From contig OY365817.1 of assembly GCA_959347315.1 (NCBI GenBank), positions 4,377,643 through 4,441,642 on the forward strand: 64,000 nt of DNA, in the 5' to 3' direction. A model generated the notes under the pieces. That model was not told the DNA's origin. It did not search any database and saw only the letters and a program-made list of their open reading frames with translations. A program made the position numbers and the translations under genes. The stretch is from Bimastos eiseni (taxonomy: Eukaryota; Annelida; Clitellata; Crassiclitellata; Lumbricidae). The first letter of the stretch is position 1, and each line of letters starts with the position of its first letter. Shown here piece after piece: positions 13,601 through 23,213 of this stretch.

Positions 13601-15024
13601 ACGTACCAAAGCACTGACTTAACGTTCTCTGATTCGGTCGTTACGTTCCAGTGTGCTCCGGGTTTCTCGTTCCCTGACGGATCTCAGCGCAGGACCGTCA
13701 TCTGCCTCTCTTCTGGCCAGTGGAGCTCCATCGCTCCAGTCTGCACACGTAATTCAATCACTTCGTGGTCGGCCTCGACTCACCACAGAGAGGGTCAGGT
13801 CAGGTCAAGGCAGGGTCAGGTCAGGTTGTGTTGGCAATATATGTTGCGGCAGGGCATTCTGCTTAGAATAGCTTTAGAAAGAATCCATTTGCCCAGCAGT
13901 GTGATTTTGATTAAAGTCGAAAGACTGACAATTGTTAAAATTGTTTTGAAATTCAGTTCAAATAAAGATAGCTGGTCAAAATGTTATGAATAGATGGATT
14001 GATTGAATTATGGAAGTAGGCTGGATCATGTAATTTGTTCAATGGTTTGAGAGAACAAATCGATTGAAGTCACTCTTAAGCCACAGGATCCAATGGAACT
14101 AATAGCAGCCGTGGAAGAAGAAACCAGAGAGAAACTATCCAAATATAGAATAATTCAAAGAGCCACAACCGATATTAATCCCAGCTTCAGTCTCGGTCAG
14201 ATCTGAATGGATAGAGTTCGAGGAAAACGAGGAAGACGGAAGTAAGGACCAACAAGTAGGACTGTAAGAGGAGACAGCATGAAAAGGTGTAGGTGGTATA
14301 AGAGGAAGAGGAGGAGGAGGAGGAGGAGGACGAGGAGGAGGAGGAGGAGGGGGAATGATTGTGTATGCAGCGCTGGTTAAAGTGCCGTACTATAATATGT
14401 CAACTGTATACTAAGCATAATATAAGGTGTGTATAATATTCAATTGGTCGATTGTAGAAATCGTGTGAATGTGTTCGTACGTTGTTGTGTGTTATTGGTA
14501 GGAGCCAATTGTCCTTCGAAGTCAATCGATGAGCATCAGTTGATTGGTGAGAGTCCATCTGGATCGAATGCAACAGGTTTCTGTTCCATGGACAATGGCA
14601 CCAGCACCACCAGCAGTAGCAGCAGCAGGAGCCTTCGTTTTGACAATGGTCTGTCGTTTAAGACGATCAAGTGTACAGCTGCTGTCTCTCTGCTTACGAG
14701 TAATACGACGGATTGCGTTGCCAGATGGAGCGACGATGAACTGGACCCAGTCTGTCAATGTAAGCTGTCATCATCATCATCATCATCATCATCACCACCA
14801 TCGTCGTCATCATCATCACCACCATCGTCATCATCATCATCACCATCATCATCACCACCATCGTCTTCGCATGTTGTCATTCGTGTAGTCGTGGATAGTT
14901 CGTTATATGTAGGGAGAAAGGGAGAGAGACAAAGAGAGGCGCAGAGGGAGGGACAGTAGGAATGAAATAAAGATGAGAGACGTAGTTGAGAGATGAGAGA
15001 GGGTAGTTAGAGATGGAGAGAGCA

Positions 15025-15061
<37 letters not shown>

Positions 15062-18000
15062 AGCAGAATGAGAGGGAAATATGGAGAAAGAAAACGCTAC
15101 TGAGAGAACTGAGAGATATAGGGTAAGTAAGATGTGTAAACAAACGCAGTGATAGAGGCAGAGAGAGTGCCAGAGAGACCTATATAGATAGATGGAGCTA
15201 TAAACGTAAGGATGTTCTGGGCATTAAACGGAGGTGATGACGTTGTTGATCTGTGCGCTGTCTCTTCCAGTTCCTTTCATCTGATTGACCTTGTGTCTTG
15301 TCTTTCCATTCAGTTGGGTCTCATTGTCCTCCAGTTCCTTATCTGGCTAACGCCGTTCTCTCAGCTGAACAGACGATCAGTGGAGCGAGTCCCAGTCTCA
15401 CATGCGTCACTGGATTTCGATTCTACGATTTAACGAAGACGAAGCACGTCACTTGTGGACCACAACTGGACTGGAACCCGAATCCACTGCCTCCCTGTCT
15501 ACGTAATCTTCTTTTACTGTCGCCGATGATTCTTTCATTTATATGACGCCACCATTAAAGTATCCATCATTGATGCTCGCTCTGCATTTGTATGCATGAG
15601 GGAAGTGGATTGTCACGCTGTCTGTCTGTCTGTCTGTCTCTCCTCTCTCTCTCTCTCGGCTGCTGCATGATACCGATTCTCTATTTGAACGATTCGCAAA
15701 CATTATTTCCATTGTACCAAAAGCAGGTTCAAGACGTAACACCAGCAGAGGTCAGATCAAAGGCAAATGCGAGGTCCCTCTGCAATTAGTTTTTGGGGGC
15801 ACTTGGGGCATTGTAACTTTGTAAGTTCTTTTGAAGGGTCTGTACCCCATTCGTAAAAGCATTTCGAGCATTTGAGATAATGTTATGGAAAAGTTTAAAA
15901 GAAGATATTTTTCGTGTATACCACTTAGTGACACAATGTGGCCTACCACCACTAGTAGTATGCGTACCACCGTTTGTAAACCGTTCTTCTATTTCTAATA
16001 TAGCACTAATTTATATGACGCCAATTGTTCGTTTTCCTTGTACGAGTGGTCTATTGGCTGCTCTTCTGAATGTAATATTGTGTGAGTAACTTCTAACCAT
16101 ATTACAAAAGGACTAGATGACGAAATTACTAAATGATTGAATGATTTGATGACTGGATTACTAAGTGGATCGGCTATTAATGACTGAATAACTGAATGTT
16201 TAAAAGATAGAATGACTAAATAACTAAATGACCAGTTAATTAATGTCCTATTACAAACTTACTAAATGGCCATCTCTCAATGAGTCGGGGCTCAATTGCA
16301 TTTAAACCTGAATGAATAATAAGCTTAAAAACGGCAAAAACTCTTAAGTTTTGTTTTCATCTGTTAAAAACAGTTATCTCGTGTACCAGAGTTCCGTTTG
16401 TACCTTTCGCTCAGCCGAGTACGGTACAGTCCGTTTACGGCACAGTAGTAACCTACTCCTGCCAACCAGGTTACAAGTTCCCGAATGCATCCTACAGTCA
16501 GTCCGTCTTAAGCAGCTGCCTCGAAACTGGAAACTGGACGAATGTACCTCCGCCGTGTCAAGGTCACTTATTCCAATAACCGTGTCAAGGTCACACTAGA
16601 TTTAGATGATGTCATTTCAGATAATGAACCGCATGTGCAATTATCTTTGTTGGCTCTGCTCCATCATACCTTAAAGGGATTATACTGTATGATTCAGTCT
16701 CCTTACCTCTTGTCTTGGCTCCCTTCAATTGGCTGCCGATGGACTCCCTCCGACTGGCCCTTGTGTGCCTACTATTACGGCTCTTCAGGCCAGAACCATT
16801 GCCTCTGTTTGGCCCATCAACAAGAATTGTCTTAATCAACTGCTGTGGCTGGTGCTAATCAGTTTGCACCTGCCACAGTTTTGCAAGCCCCAAAGTCTCT
16901 ACTATTCAACAGTAGCGCTATATAAATTACAGTATTAGAATTTTGATCACACTTTTGTCACCTAACTGTGTCAAGTTCATAATATATACGTATACACTTA
17001 TTATTTCACAGCTGAAACAAACATCAAACTGTGACGTTTAAGAAATAGAGTATTGATTTGATTATGATGAGAAAAGCAATCAATGAGTGACTGATTGCTA
17101 CTGAAAACAATCAATTGACTGATGATTGACTGATGATGAAATGATTGTTCGTTGAATGAAACCGTTTGCAGAGATCTTGTGTCAGCCTCTGCAACCGATC
17201 ATCAATGCAACGATGGAAGGAAACGGAACTGGTCTTGGTGCCATCATAACATACATCTGTTACTCAGAGATGAGGTTCCTCGATGGATATGACACAAAGA
17301 CAGTCAGATGCCAAGAAGATGAACAATGGAATGAAACGCTGACCACCTGTGAAGGTAACACCACCACAGATCTCACTTGTTCTATACGACCTCCGCCATA
17401 CCAGTGGCTTCTATCTATCATGCGCCTTTCTCTGTGTCCGTCCGTCCGTCCGTCCGTCCGTCTGTATGTCTGTTTCTACCTTTCTCTTTGTGTGCTTTTG
17501 TGGTTGACCAGATTTTCCTGATGGCCTTTAATTGCATTTAATGTATTCTTCATTTCTGCTTTTATGATCTACCTAATATATGTCATAATAATGTCTTCTA
17601 TGATCTACATAATATATGTCATAATAATGTCTTCTATGATCTACATAATATATGTCATAATAATGTCTTCTATGATCTACATAATATATGTCATAATAAT
17701 GTCTTCTATGATCTACATAATATATGTCATAATAATGTCTTCTATGATCTACATAATATATGTCATAATAATGTCTTCTATGATCTACATAATATATGTC
17801 ATAATAATGTCTTCTATGATCTACATAATATATGTCATAATAATGTCTTCTATGATCTACATAATATATGTCATAATAATGTCTTCTATGATCTACATAA
17901 TATATGTCATAATAATGTCTTCTATGATCTACATAATATATGTCATAATAATGTCTTCGTGCCTACACACAAATATCACATACATAATATAAACATTCAA

Positions 18001-18944
18001 GCGACAATGATGGATAAACTATTAGGGTGATGCTAATGATCCTTGTTATCACACAGTGTCCTTAAACTGCAACTACCATCACCAGTGTCTATGCTCGACA
18101 TATTCCTTAGAACCCATGAATAACGACTTATATATATATACAAATACATATATATATATATATACGAGTAGACAGATAACACACACGCACACATACATGC
18201 ATACTACGTATACGTCGTATACACATATTCAGACATATAGACATACTGAAGTCAGCAAGTGTATCCTTTAATATAAATATTGATAACCCCATTTTTTTCT
18301 TTACATAGAAATTCGCATCAACGAATTAGCGAAGCATTACATGCCATAAAACTCAAACTATGCTAACCATTCCTGGCGTTAAACTCATCGGATTAAAAAT
18401 GTTTTCGGTGTCAAACTTTCTACTTGCGGTATTACTCTAATGTGAGTTTTTGGGCGAAGTGAGTACATGGTCTGTTTGCAGTCATGCATGCACGCATACA
18501 TATGCCACATACATGCACTTACGCACGCGTATGCGCATTGTAACTACCCGGATGATAAATTAAAGACTATACTATAGTACTATAGGGTACTATAAAATTA
18601 CTATCTTTATTTATACACTAATTACAAGTAAACGACACTCTCTGTGAATATAGGTTCAATAGTTTACATGTAGACGCCAATGTCGGGCAGAAAAGAACAG
18701 CATATATAAAACAACAGTCCATAGAAAACAGCGGCTGATATAAAATAACGGCCGATAAAGCTACTGTCGGCAGCGAATGTCATTAAACAGCAAAGCACCG
18801 AACGCAAGATATATTCGCATCGAATGTGCACAATACTAAAATCCTCTTACGTGGTAGAAACTATTGTAACTAAGAATTACACATTTAATGGAGAATGGAC
18901 GGCTTAACTACACAATAAGACGTGCATACAGAACACAATAAGAC

Positions 18945-18999
<55 letters not shown>

Positions 19000-21900
19000 G
19001 TTGTAGCAGGTCGTTGTCCTCCATTGCCTCGTATAATCCATGCAACTCCGAATACGACCGCTGCCGTTGGGGGTCATTGGGTGAAGTTCAGCTGCCACTT
19101 CGGTCATCGATTCCTCGATGGAAGCGATGAGAAACTCGTCTTCTGTTCTCCTACTTCGCTCCAGTGGATCTCGTCCTCCTTTTCTCATCCATACAACGAA
19201 TGTCTCCGTACGTCGTCCACCAAACCAGCAAAGATTTATGTAGCGCCTCTTCAGAAGAGACTATTCTCTGGTTATCAGAAAACACGACCAAACATGGCAG
19301 AACTGTTGTGCCTGGGTTGGGTCTTATATAGTGACCGTCTGAATGCAACCTCCATTTAGTCTTCGATTGGCTACCATCCACCAGCGTGTGAAGCTTAATC
19401 CAAACATGACCTTCCTAAATATGCCCTGTGTACTTATTCCTCCTTATAGTGTATAATATTGTATACATACTTTCATCTGCCGATACAATGCAATCCAGAT
19501 AAAAGAAACTAAAAGAATCCTTCACCTTATTGTAATGGGGGAGGTGGAGGGAGGGTCACTCTCCCACCACCTCTCCCATTACAATAGGGACTGTCTTAAT
19601 ATTCGATACGTCTACTGTATTGTCTGCTAGCGATCCATTGTTCGTCGGTTCCAAACATCTCGAATGCCATCGCCAGTACAAGCGACACTGTCTTTGGAAC
19701 CGAGGTCACCTACAACTGTACAGAGGGTCATCGATGGCCAAACGATCCCTTCAGCACGCGATGTCTGTCCGATGGAACTTGGGTCAACGAAAGCTTCGCT
19801 CACGGATGCCAACGTACGTAGTCAAGAACTGATGCATAATACACCAGTCTCTGTTTCATTTAGGGAACTTTCGGCCTATTTATTTAAACTTAAGCACTTA
19901 TTAGGTCGGTTTGGGTACACTTTCTGAGAGCCAAGATGGAGTCTTACAAAAGCCAGTCATTGTAGCCATTGAAAAGTTTGGCCTTTTCGGTAGACAGTTA
20001 AAAATATTGGATTATAGGGACACAACAGATCTCGCGGCGTTTCTGTGGTTTGAAGGACGTGTAAACTCCTTTGCATGTGAATATTTTTGGGTCTTTAAAC
20101 AATTAGTAAATGCGTTAAATGAATACCATAGATTGTAATTGGTGTTGTAATTGTGATTAAAAATCTATATAGCGCCGCTTCAAGAGAGGCTCAATTTTCT
20201 GAGTCAAGAGAGTGTGTGCGTGCAAATGAAGACGTTCAGAGAACAAGAAAAACTGCGAGAAAGATAGGTAGAGGGAGAGTGGGAGAGAGAACGGAAAGAG
20301 TGCGATATAGATTGTAGACAGACAATTGAATGAACCGCAGTGGATGGTGATTGTGTGTCTGTTGATTGTAGCCCTTGTATGCCTATCGAGTCCAATCATC
20401 GACAATTCTACTTATGATGGAACGGAGAATACATTTGGTTCCGTCCTAACCTATCACTGTCTGCTTGGATTCTGGTTCTCCCGAAATGTCTACACGAATG
20501 AGACGAAATGTGAGGCGGACGGGCAGTGGAGACCGGAACTCATCGGGTGCAGAGGTTGGTGAATAGCAACACATCCTATACTAACTCTTAGATGTATAAT
20601 CTAATTACTTATGTAGCGCTATTAACGTCGCTTTTACAGTGAGTGAAAGACTGACTCAAGGCCCCCAACACGGTAACCTTCTCAGTGGAAGTGATTTGAA
20701 TCGTCCGAAGTGAATATCAATTCATTGGTAGAGCCTACATCGATCTGTAGAGTCTAGTCATCCATTATGTCCTTGTATACATTGACATTGTTCTTGCTAT
20801 AGTTATACCAAAGACAGCGATATTCTATTCTATTCTATTCTATTTACGGATTTATAAAGCGCATCTCACAGTGCAACCTAATAAGAGGCGCTCCCAGTGC
20901 GAAAAACCCCTAGAGAAAAAAGAAGTCTTAAGAGAACGAGCAGAAACAGTTGTGCTACTAGATAAGATTGTAGCACGAGTCACAGCAGGAAGACTGTTCC
21001 ATAGCGAAGGGCCAATAGAGGCATAGGCACGATGTTGAGCTGTGGCAGTTCTAGACTGCGGTACTAGAAGATCGTGACGGTCTCAAGAACGGAGAGGACG
21101 TCCGGTGGTAGCTGAGATAGGTTTCCTGATAAGATCACATAGATAGAGTGGAGCTTGACCCAACAACGCTTTGAATGTAGGAAAGAGAACTTAGAAATGA
21201 ATCCTGTAAGTCAAGGAAAGCCAATGAAGATGTTGAGTCATGAAAGTAGAAATATGTGAGGAACGTGGAAGACGGGCGATCAAACGAGCAGCTGCATTGA
21301 GTACAGACTGGAGCGGAGTGAGGCGGAGTTTTGGTAGGCCGATGAGTAATGAGTTACAGTAGTCAATGCGGGAACAGATGAAGGCATGAAACATAGTCGA
21401 AAAATGGTCGAAGACACAGATCGTCGGATGGCGCGTAGTCGCCGCAAATGATAGAAGCTGGACCGAGAGAGATTAGAGATATGTGCAGAGAAGTATAGAG
21501 TACTGTCCAGAGTGACGCCCAGATTGCGGACATTTGTAGAGATATTATGAGTTTCTGATCTAGTGTTATGGAATGGTTTCTCATTTGTTTCTGCGTCTTG
21601 TTTCATCGTTTCGTTGTCTCAATTGTGCAGAGATTCGCTGTCCAGCGATTCCTGTTTGGCAGTCAGCGAACTTCTCGAGTAATTCCACGAAACCAGGAGC
21701 CGTCTTAAAGTACAGGTGTTCAGTGGGTTATCTGTTGAGTGGCGGAAGAGTGGAGGCGACCAGCGTCTGCCTGGACAATGGAACCTGGATACCAGCGATA
21801 CAGGAATGCACAAGTAAGAGCTCTGTATATGGCTCTGTTGATCACTGTTGCTAGGCATTCACAGTCTCTGTATGTTGTTATAAGTCTCTCTGTCACTCTC

Positions 21901-22830
21901 CGTCGCTCTCTCTCTCTCTGTCTCTCTCTCTCTCTGTCTCTCTCTCTCTCCGTTGCTCTCTCCGTTGCTCTCTCTTCTCTTCTCTTGTTAAGTATGTACC
22001 TTCAACATCTTGGTGCGCCTAGTGCCATGTAAATGGATCATTTCACCATCATCTTCATCCTGGCCATCTTCAATGTAACTGATGTTGTTTTTACTGATTC
22101 TGCAGATGACGTGACCTTCGTTGACCTTCCGAAGGTCGAGGCGACCGATGCCGAGGGCATTGGCGCCATCTTTGCATCGATCGTCATCATCACCGTCATG
22201 ACTTTCGTCATCAGTGACGTTATCACCTGCTATGAAGACCATTTCAACAAGAACAGACCTAACAATAGAAAGACGAAGACCACCAAGAAGAGTAAGAAAA
22301 ACGGGAAGAAGACGAGACCAGGTCTCGGCACCGAAGAGGACCATCCGGGGGACTATTTCGATGGTCCTTCGTCCTACTTTAACTTACCTCTCGTTGACAC
22401 TCACTCTGATATCTGCAATGACGATCTTTCCCAATTTGCGCGTGAACTTCGAAACGCCACTGCCATCAAACTGTTCAGATCGCACCAGTCGCTTCAGCTG
22501 GCTTCAGGGCCTGCACAGCCGATAGTAGCTCAGCCTATATTAGCTCCTCCGATGGCTAACTTTCCCCCAGCAAGGTCGTCGGGCGCAGAATCTCCACAGC
22601 CGAGTTTGAGGCGAAGGGATGCAGCGAGTAGGAGAATGGATTTCAGGAATGGTGTTGATGGTGAGGTTGCACATCGCTATGCTTTCCCATCACCCTCTGG
22701 TGACAATGCCAGGGCAGCTGATGATGGGGGCATTGATGACGGTGCAGGAGATGATGTCCTTGGTCAGCTAACAACGTCACAGACCGTGAGGACGTGGTGC
22801 AGATTCATAGCAGACTTCAACACGCAATAG
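1562..22830 (+). CDS. Mucin-like / CCP (sushi) repeat single-pass membrane protein, gene-level model of 15 exons
   Basis: Gene-level model of about 1,700 residues, built by hand from splice sites and reading phase. Order: Thr/Ser-rich mucin-like region (387 residues), Thr-rich region plus sixteen 13-residue repeats (361), ten recognisable CCP modules and two degenerate ones, one transmembrane helix and about 200 cytoplasmic residues. The junction between the two mucin exons is phase 0. All later junctions are phase 1, the usual phase for shuffled extracellular modules, and the phases chain without a break. CCP modules carry four cysteines and a conserved Trp and usually bind ligands or complement at the cell surface. 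The mucin part lies at the distal end rather than beside the membrane, which is unusual. No ATG or signal peptide is seen, so at least one 5' exon is missing or outside the window. I do not recognise an orthologue. Ligand and function are unknown. Confidence 0.72.
2935..3810 (-). mobile_element. TIR element family A, copy 1, interrupted by a nested element
   Basis: It begins with GGGGCCGTCCATATATTACG at 2935. Sequence at 3010-3260 and 3768-3810 is homologous, in reverse complement, to 62100-62398 of the copy at the other end of the window. The homology is broken exactly by the second TIR element at 3274-3766. No coding capacity is visible, so it is a non-autonomous, MITE-like element. The end near 3810 looks truncated. 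Confidence 0.6.
3274..3766. mobile_element. TIR element family B nested inside family A
   Basis: Left end 3275-3297 and the reverse complement of right end 3743-3765 match at 18 of 23 positions (core ATAAATGRCGTCA). The 493-bp body has no coding frame of note. It splits the family A copy, so it inserted later. Confidence 0.6.
3925..5008 (+). CDS. Exon: Thr-rich linker and 13-residue tandem repeats
   Basis: Acceptor CACAG before 3925 and donor GTAAGC at 5009; phase 0 in, phase 1 out. The exon encodes a Thr/Ser/Pro-rich start with a short (Y-S-T-P-T-T) repeat at about 4010-4095. Sixteen repeats of LPTLPVSNILDVT and variants follow, ending in a divergent tail. The frame also opens upstream of the acceptor, but the phase match with the previous exon and the clean AG favour the start used here. 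Repeats of this kind probably form an extended stalk. I know no family with this repeat. Confidence 0.7.
4348..4971 (+). repeat. 39-bp coding minisatellite, 16 units
   Basis: Sixteen in-frame units, 39 bases each. Units 3-5 and 7-12 are identical in protein and differ only at silent sites such as CCA/CCG and GTG/GTA. Units 1-2 and 13-16 diverge progressively, the edge decay expected of an array that expands and contracts in its middle. Confidence 0.9.
5260..5610 (-). mobile_element. CR1/L2-like LINE fragment
   Basis: The minus strand reads PSKTESILIDLREQL, which matches the PSKTEFILIGLREQL block of the plus-strand fragment at 5838-6512. This is the reverse-transcriptase C-terminal side, degenerate and with stops. 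Confidence 0.55.
5838..6512 (+). mobile_element. CR1/L2-like LINE reverse-transcriptase fragment
   Basis: Reverse-transcriptase blocks appear in order: LSGFTKRHST, then LLDISAAFDTIDH (motif A, one frame over), then CGVPQGSVLGPLLF, then LYADDTQLF (the YADD catalytic box), then SSWITSNLLCLNPSKTEF. At least one frameshift separates motif A from the following blocks. It is 5' and 3' truncated and followed by a short GATTAC-type tail. It is a dead retrotransposon piece in the intron. Confidence 0.85.
6925..6957. repeat. (TA)n microsatellite
   Basis: About 16 TA units. Confidence 0.9.
7076..7109. repeat. (AGAC)n microsatellite
   Basis: About eight AGAC units. Confidence 0.9.
7794..8217 (+). repeat. 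Dispersed repeat of unknown class, copy 1
   Basis: Homologous over most of its length to 27221-27641. Both share GTAGCGTGATCGGG, a central GCCCGCGAGGTAAGTCTCGC and a 3' part with CACAGTCATCGAACAGTTAT. It may be part of an LTR or other retroelement, but no coding or terminal structure settles this. Confidence 0.6.
10561..10648. repeat. (TA)n microsatellite with TACA interruptions
   Basis: About 88 bases of alternating TA with two TACA steps. Confidence 0.9.
11473..11658 (+). CDS. Exon: CCP module 1
   Basis: Acceptor TTTTAG and donor GTGAGT; phase 1-1, 186 bases. It encodes four cysteines (LQCP, YSCLPGF, ITCLP, INC) and the Trp before the last Cys (KWSSMPDINC), a complete sushi fold. The first codon is completed by the G left from the exon ending at 5008. 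Confidence 0.85.
11723..11782 (+). CDS. Exon (tentative): 60-base partial CCP module
   Basis: Flanked by TTTCAG and GTAAGT and in phase 1-1, so it can join without a frameshift. It encodes LPCHDAVFVGADFNAV and only one cysteine, like the first strand of a CCP. No second half was found before 13566. It may be a decayed or falsely recognised exon. Confidence 0.35.
13140..13390. repeat. Purine-rich (GGA/GAA) tract in an intron
   Basis: About 250 bases of nearly pure A/G. Open frames across it are compositional. Confidence 0.85.
13566..13748 (+). CDS. Exon: CCP module 2
   Basis: Acceptor TTGCAG and donor GTAATT, 183 bases, phase 1-1. Full pattern: NCPP, FQCAPGFSFPDG, VICL, Trp in GQWSS, then VC. 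Confidence 0.87.
14502..14759 (+). CDS. Exon: CCP-like module 3 with Ser-rich insertion
   Basis: Acceptor GGTAG and donor GTAAGC, 258 bases, phase 1-1. It begins ANCPS and ends ARWSDDELDPVC, as CCPs do. The middle is enlarged by an AGC/ACC-encoded Ser/Thr run, and extra cysteines disturb the usual spacing. It is an atypical member of the series. Confidence 0.68.
14764..14870. repeat. (TCA)n/(ACC)n compound microsatellite beside a donor site
   Basis: Begins four bases after the module 3 donor and runs about 107 bases. The resulting poly-Ser and poly-His frames are intronic. Confidence 0.85.
15314..15502 (+). CDS. Exon: CCP module 4
   Basis: Acceptor TTCAG and donor GTAATC, 189 bases, phase 1-1. 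Pattern: SHCPP, LTCVTGFRFYD, VTCGP, Trp in LDWNP, then PPC. Confidence 0.85.
15929..16081 (+). CDS. Exon (tentative): degenerate CCP module 5
   Basis: Acceptor CTTAG and donor GTGAGT, 153 bases, phase 1-1 and open. It encodes VCVPPFVNRSSI and FPCTSG, resembling the first half of a CCP. The second half lacks the Trp and final Cys pattern. It may be a weakened module or a chance open segment. Confidence 0.42.
16374..16562 (+). CDS. Exon: CCP module 6
   Basis: Acceptor AACAG and donor GTCACT, 189 bases, phase 1-1. Pattern: SCTRVP, YSCQPGYKFPN, SSCLETGNW, PPPC. The donor is the weakest of the series. Confidence 0.82.
16640..16940 (+). repeat. Probable LINE/SINE 3' end remnant
   Basis: It ends in AGCGCTATATAAATTACA, the same kind of tail seen after other retroelement pieces here. 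No coding content is recognised. Confidence 0.3.
17172..17354 (+). CDS. Exon: CCP module 7
   Basis: Acceptor TTGCAG and donor GTAACA, 183 bases, phase 1-1. Pattern: LCQPL, YICYSEMRFLDG, VRCQED, EQWNE, TTC. NAT and NET are potential N-glycosylation sites. Confidence 0.86.
17564..17959 (+). repeat. 36-bp tandem repeat, 11 nearly identical units
   Basis: Eleven units, with the first carrying one substitution (CTACCT for CTACAT). In one frame each unit reads MIYIIYVIIMSS, giving a spurious hydrophobic open frame of 142 codons. It lies in the intron between CCP modules 7 and 8. Confidence 0.95.
18950..18988. repeat. (TA)n microsatellite 21 bases from a splice acceptor
   Basis: About 19 TA units directly upstream of the polypyrimidine/AG of CCP module 8, where a branch point would be expected. 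Confidence 0.9.
19010..19207 (+). CDS. Exon: CCP module 8
   Basis: Acceptor TAGCAG and donor GTACGT, 198 bases, phase 1-1. Pattern: RCPPLP, FSCHFGHRFLDGS, VFCSP, Trp in LQWISS, then EC. Confidence 0.86.
19528..19586. other. Near-perfect 26-bp inverted repeat with 7-base loop
   Basis: Arms 19528-19553 and 19561-19586 pair at 24 of 26 positions. The stem starts TATTGTAATGGG. It sits 45 bases upstream of the module 9 acceptor. Confidence 0.9.
19631..19813 (+). CDS. Exon: CCP module 9
   Basis: Acceptor TGCTAG and donor GTACGT, 183 bases, phase 1-1. Pattern: IHCSSVP, YNCTEGHRW, TRCLSDGTW, GC. NIS, NCT and NES are possible glycosylation sequons. Confidence 0.86.
20372..20554 (+). CDS. Exon: CCP module 10
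   Basis: Acceptor TTGTAG and donor GTTGGT, 183 bases, phase 1-1. Pattern: VCLSSP, YHCLLGFWFSR, TKCEADGQW, IGC. Confidence 0.85.
20821..21610 (-). mobile_element. CR1/L2-like LINE 3' fragment
   Basis: The minus strand encodes the reverse-transcriptase C-terminal region: VRNLGVTLDSTLYFSAHI, then FHAFICSRIDYCNSLLIGLP, then QSVLNAAARLIARLPR. It ends at low coordinate in a (TATTC)n tail. It lies in the intron between modules 10 and 11, opposite to the gene. Confidence 0.85.
21631..21813 (+). CDS. Exon: CCP module 11
   Basis: Acceptor GTGCAG and donor GTAAGA, 183 bases, phase 1-1. Pattern: IRCPAIP, YRCSVGYLLSGG, SVCLDNGTW, EC. This is the most membrane-proximal module. Confidence 0.88.
22106..22830 (+). 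CDS. Last exon: transmembrane helix and cytoplasmic tail
   Basis: Acceptor TTCTGCAG before 22106; phase 1 matches module 11 and the frame runs to TAG at 22828. About 18 extracellular residues precede a hydrophobic helix (IGAIFASIVIITVMTFVISD). A basic stop-transfer stretch (KTKTTKKSKKNGKKTR) and roughly 180 further residues follow, with Pro-, Ala- and Asp-rich patches. The tail holds YFNL, which fits the YxxΦ endocytic signal, next to an acidic DYFDG. I recognise no catalytic or adaptor-binding domain. A frame also opens upstream of the acceptor (ATG 22033), but that segment lies in the polypyrimidine region. Confidence 0.75.
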
Positions 22831-22898
22831 GAACAACACCAGAGGGCGTTTAGAAGCAAGGAGTGTGGCAATGGAAGAATGGTAGGAAACAGGGAAGG

Positions 22899-22904
22899 AA
22901 TAAA
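22899..22904 (+). terminator. Candidate polyA signal of the receptor gene
   Basis: AATAAA 69 bases after the stop codon, inside a purine-rich stretch, so it could be a chance match. Confidence 0.3.
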
Positions 22905-23142
22905 GGAAGGGAAGATGGAAGAGAGGAAGTAGGTAGGGAAGGAATACTGCTTATCCCGTTCACTAGGGAGACGATCTTGTATGAAGATGAAGAGATGTTA
23001 TTGGGATGGAATGGTCACCTCTCTTGACTCAATGAAATTAAATCAATTGCTATATTATATCATATGCATAGCCACAGATGGCGCTGCATGGACCAGCATG
23101 GAGTGCTTTGACTTACACAGATGTTTATACAAGTCGATGGAT

Positions 23143-23213
23143 GACGATGATGATGATGACGATGATGATGATGAGGATGACGACGACGACGATGATGGTG
23201 ATGATGTTGATGC
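23143..23213. repeat. (GAT)n/(GAC)n microsatellite
   Basis: About 70 bases of GATGAC-type triplets. The poly-Asp frame is compositional. Confidence 0.9.

Noticed and set aside
17564..17992. 142-codon hydrophobic frame of MIYIIYVIIMSS repeats, resembling a multi-span membrane protein
   Set aside because: It is an intronic 36-bp tandem array with no splice or promoter context.
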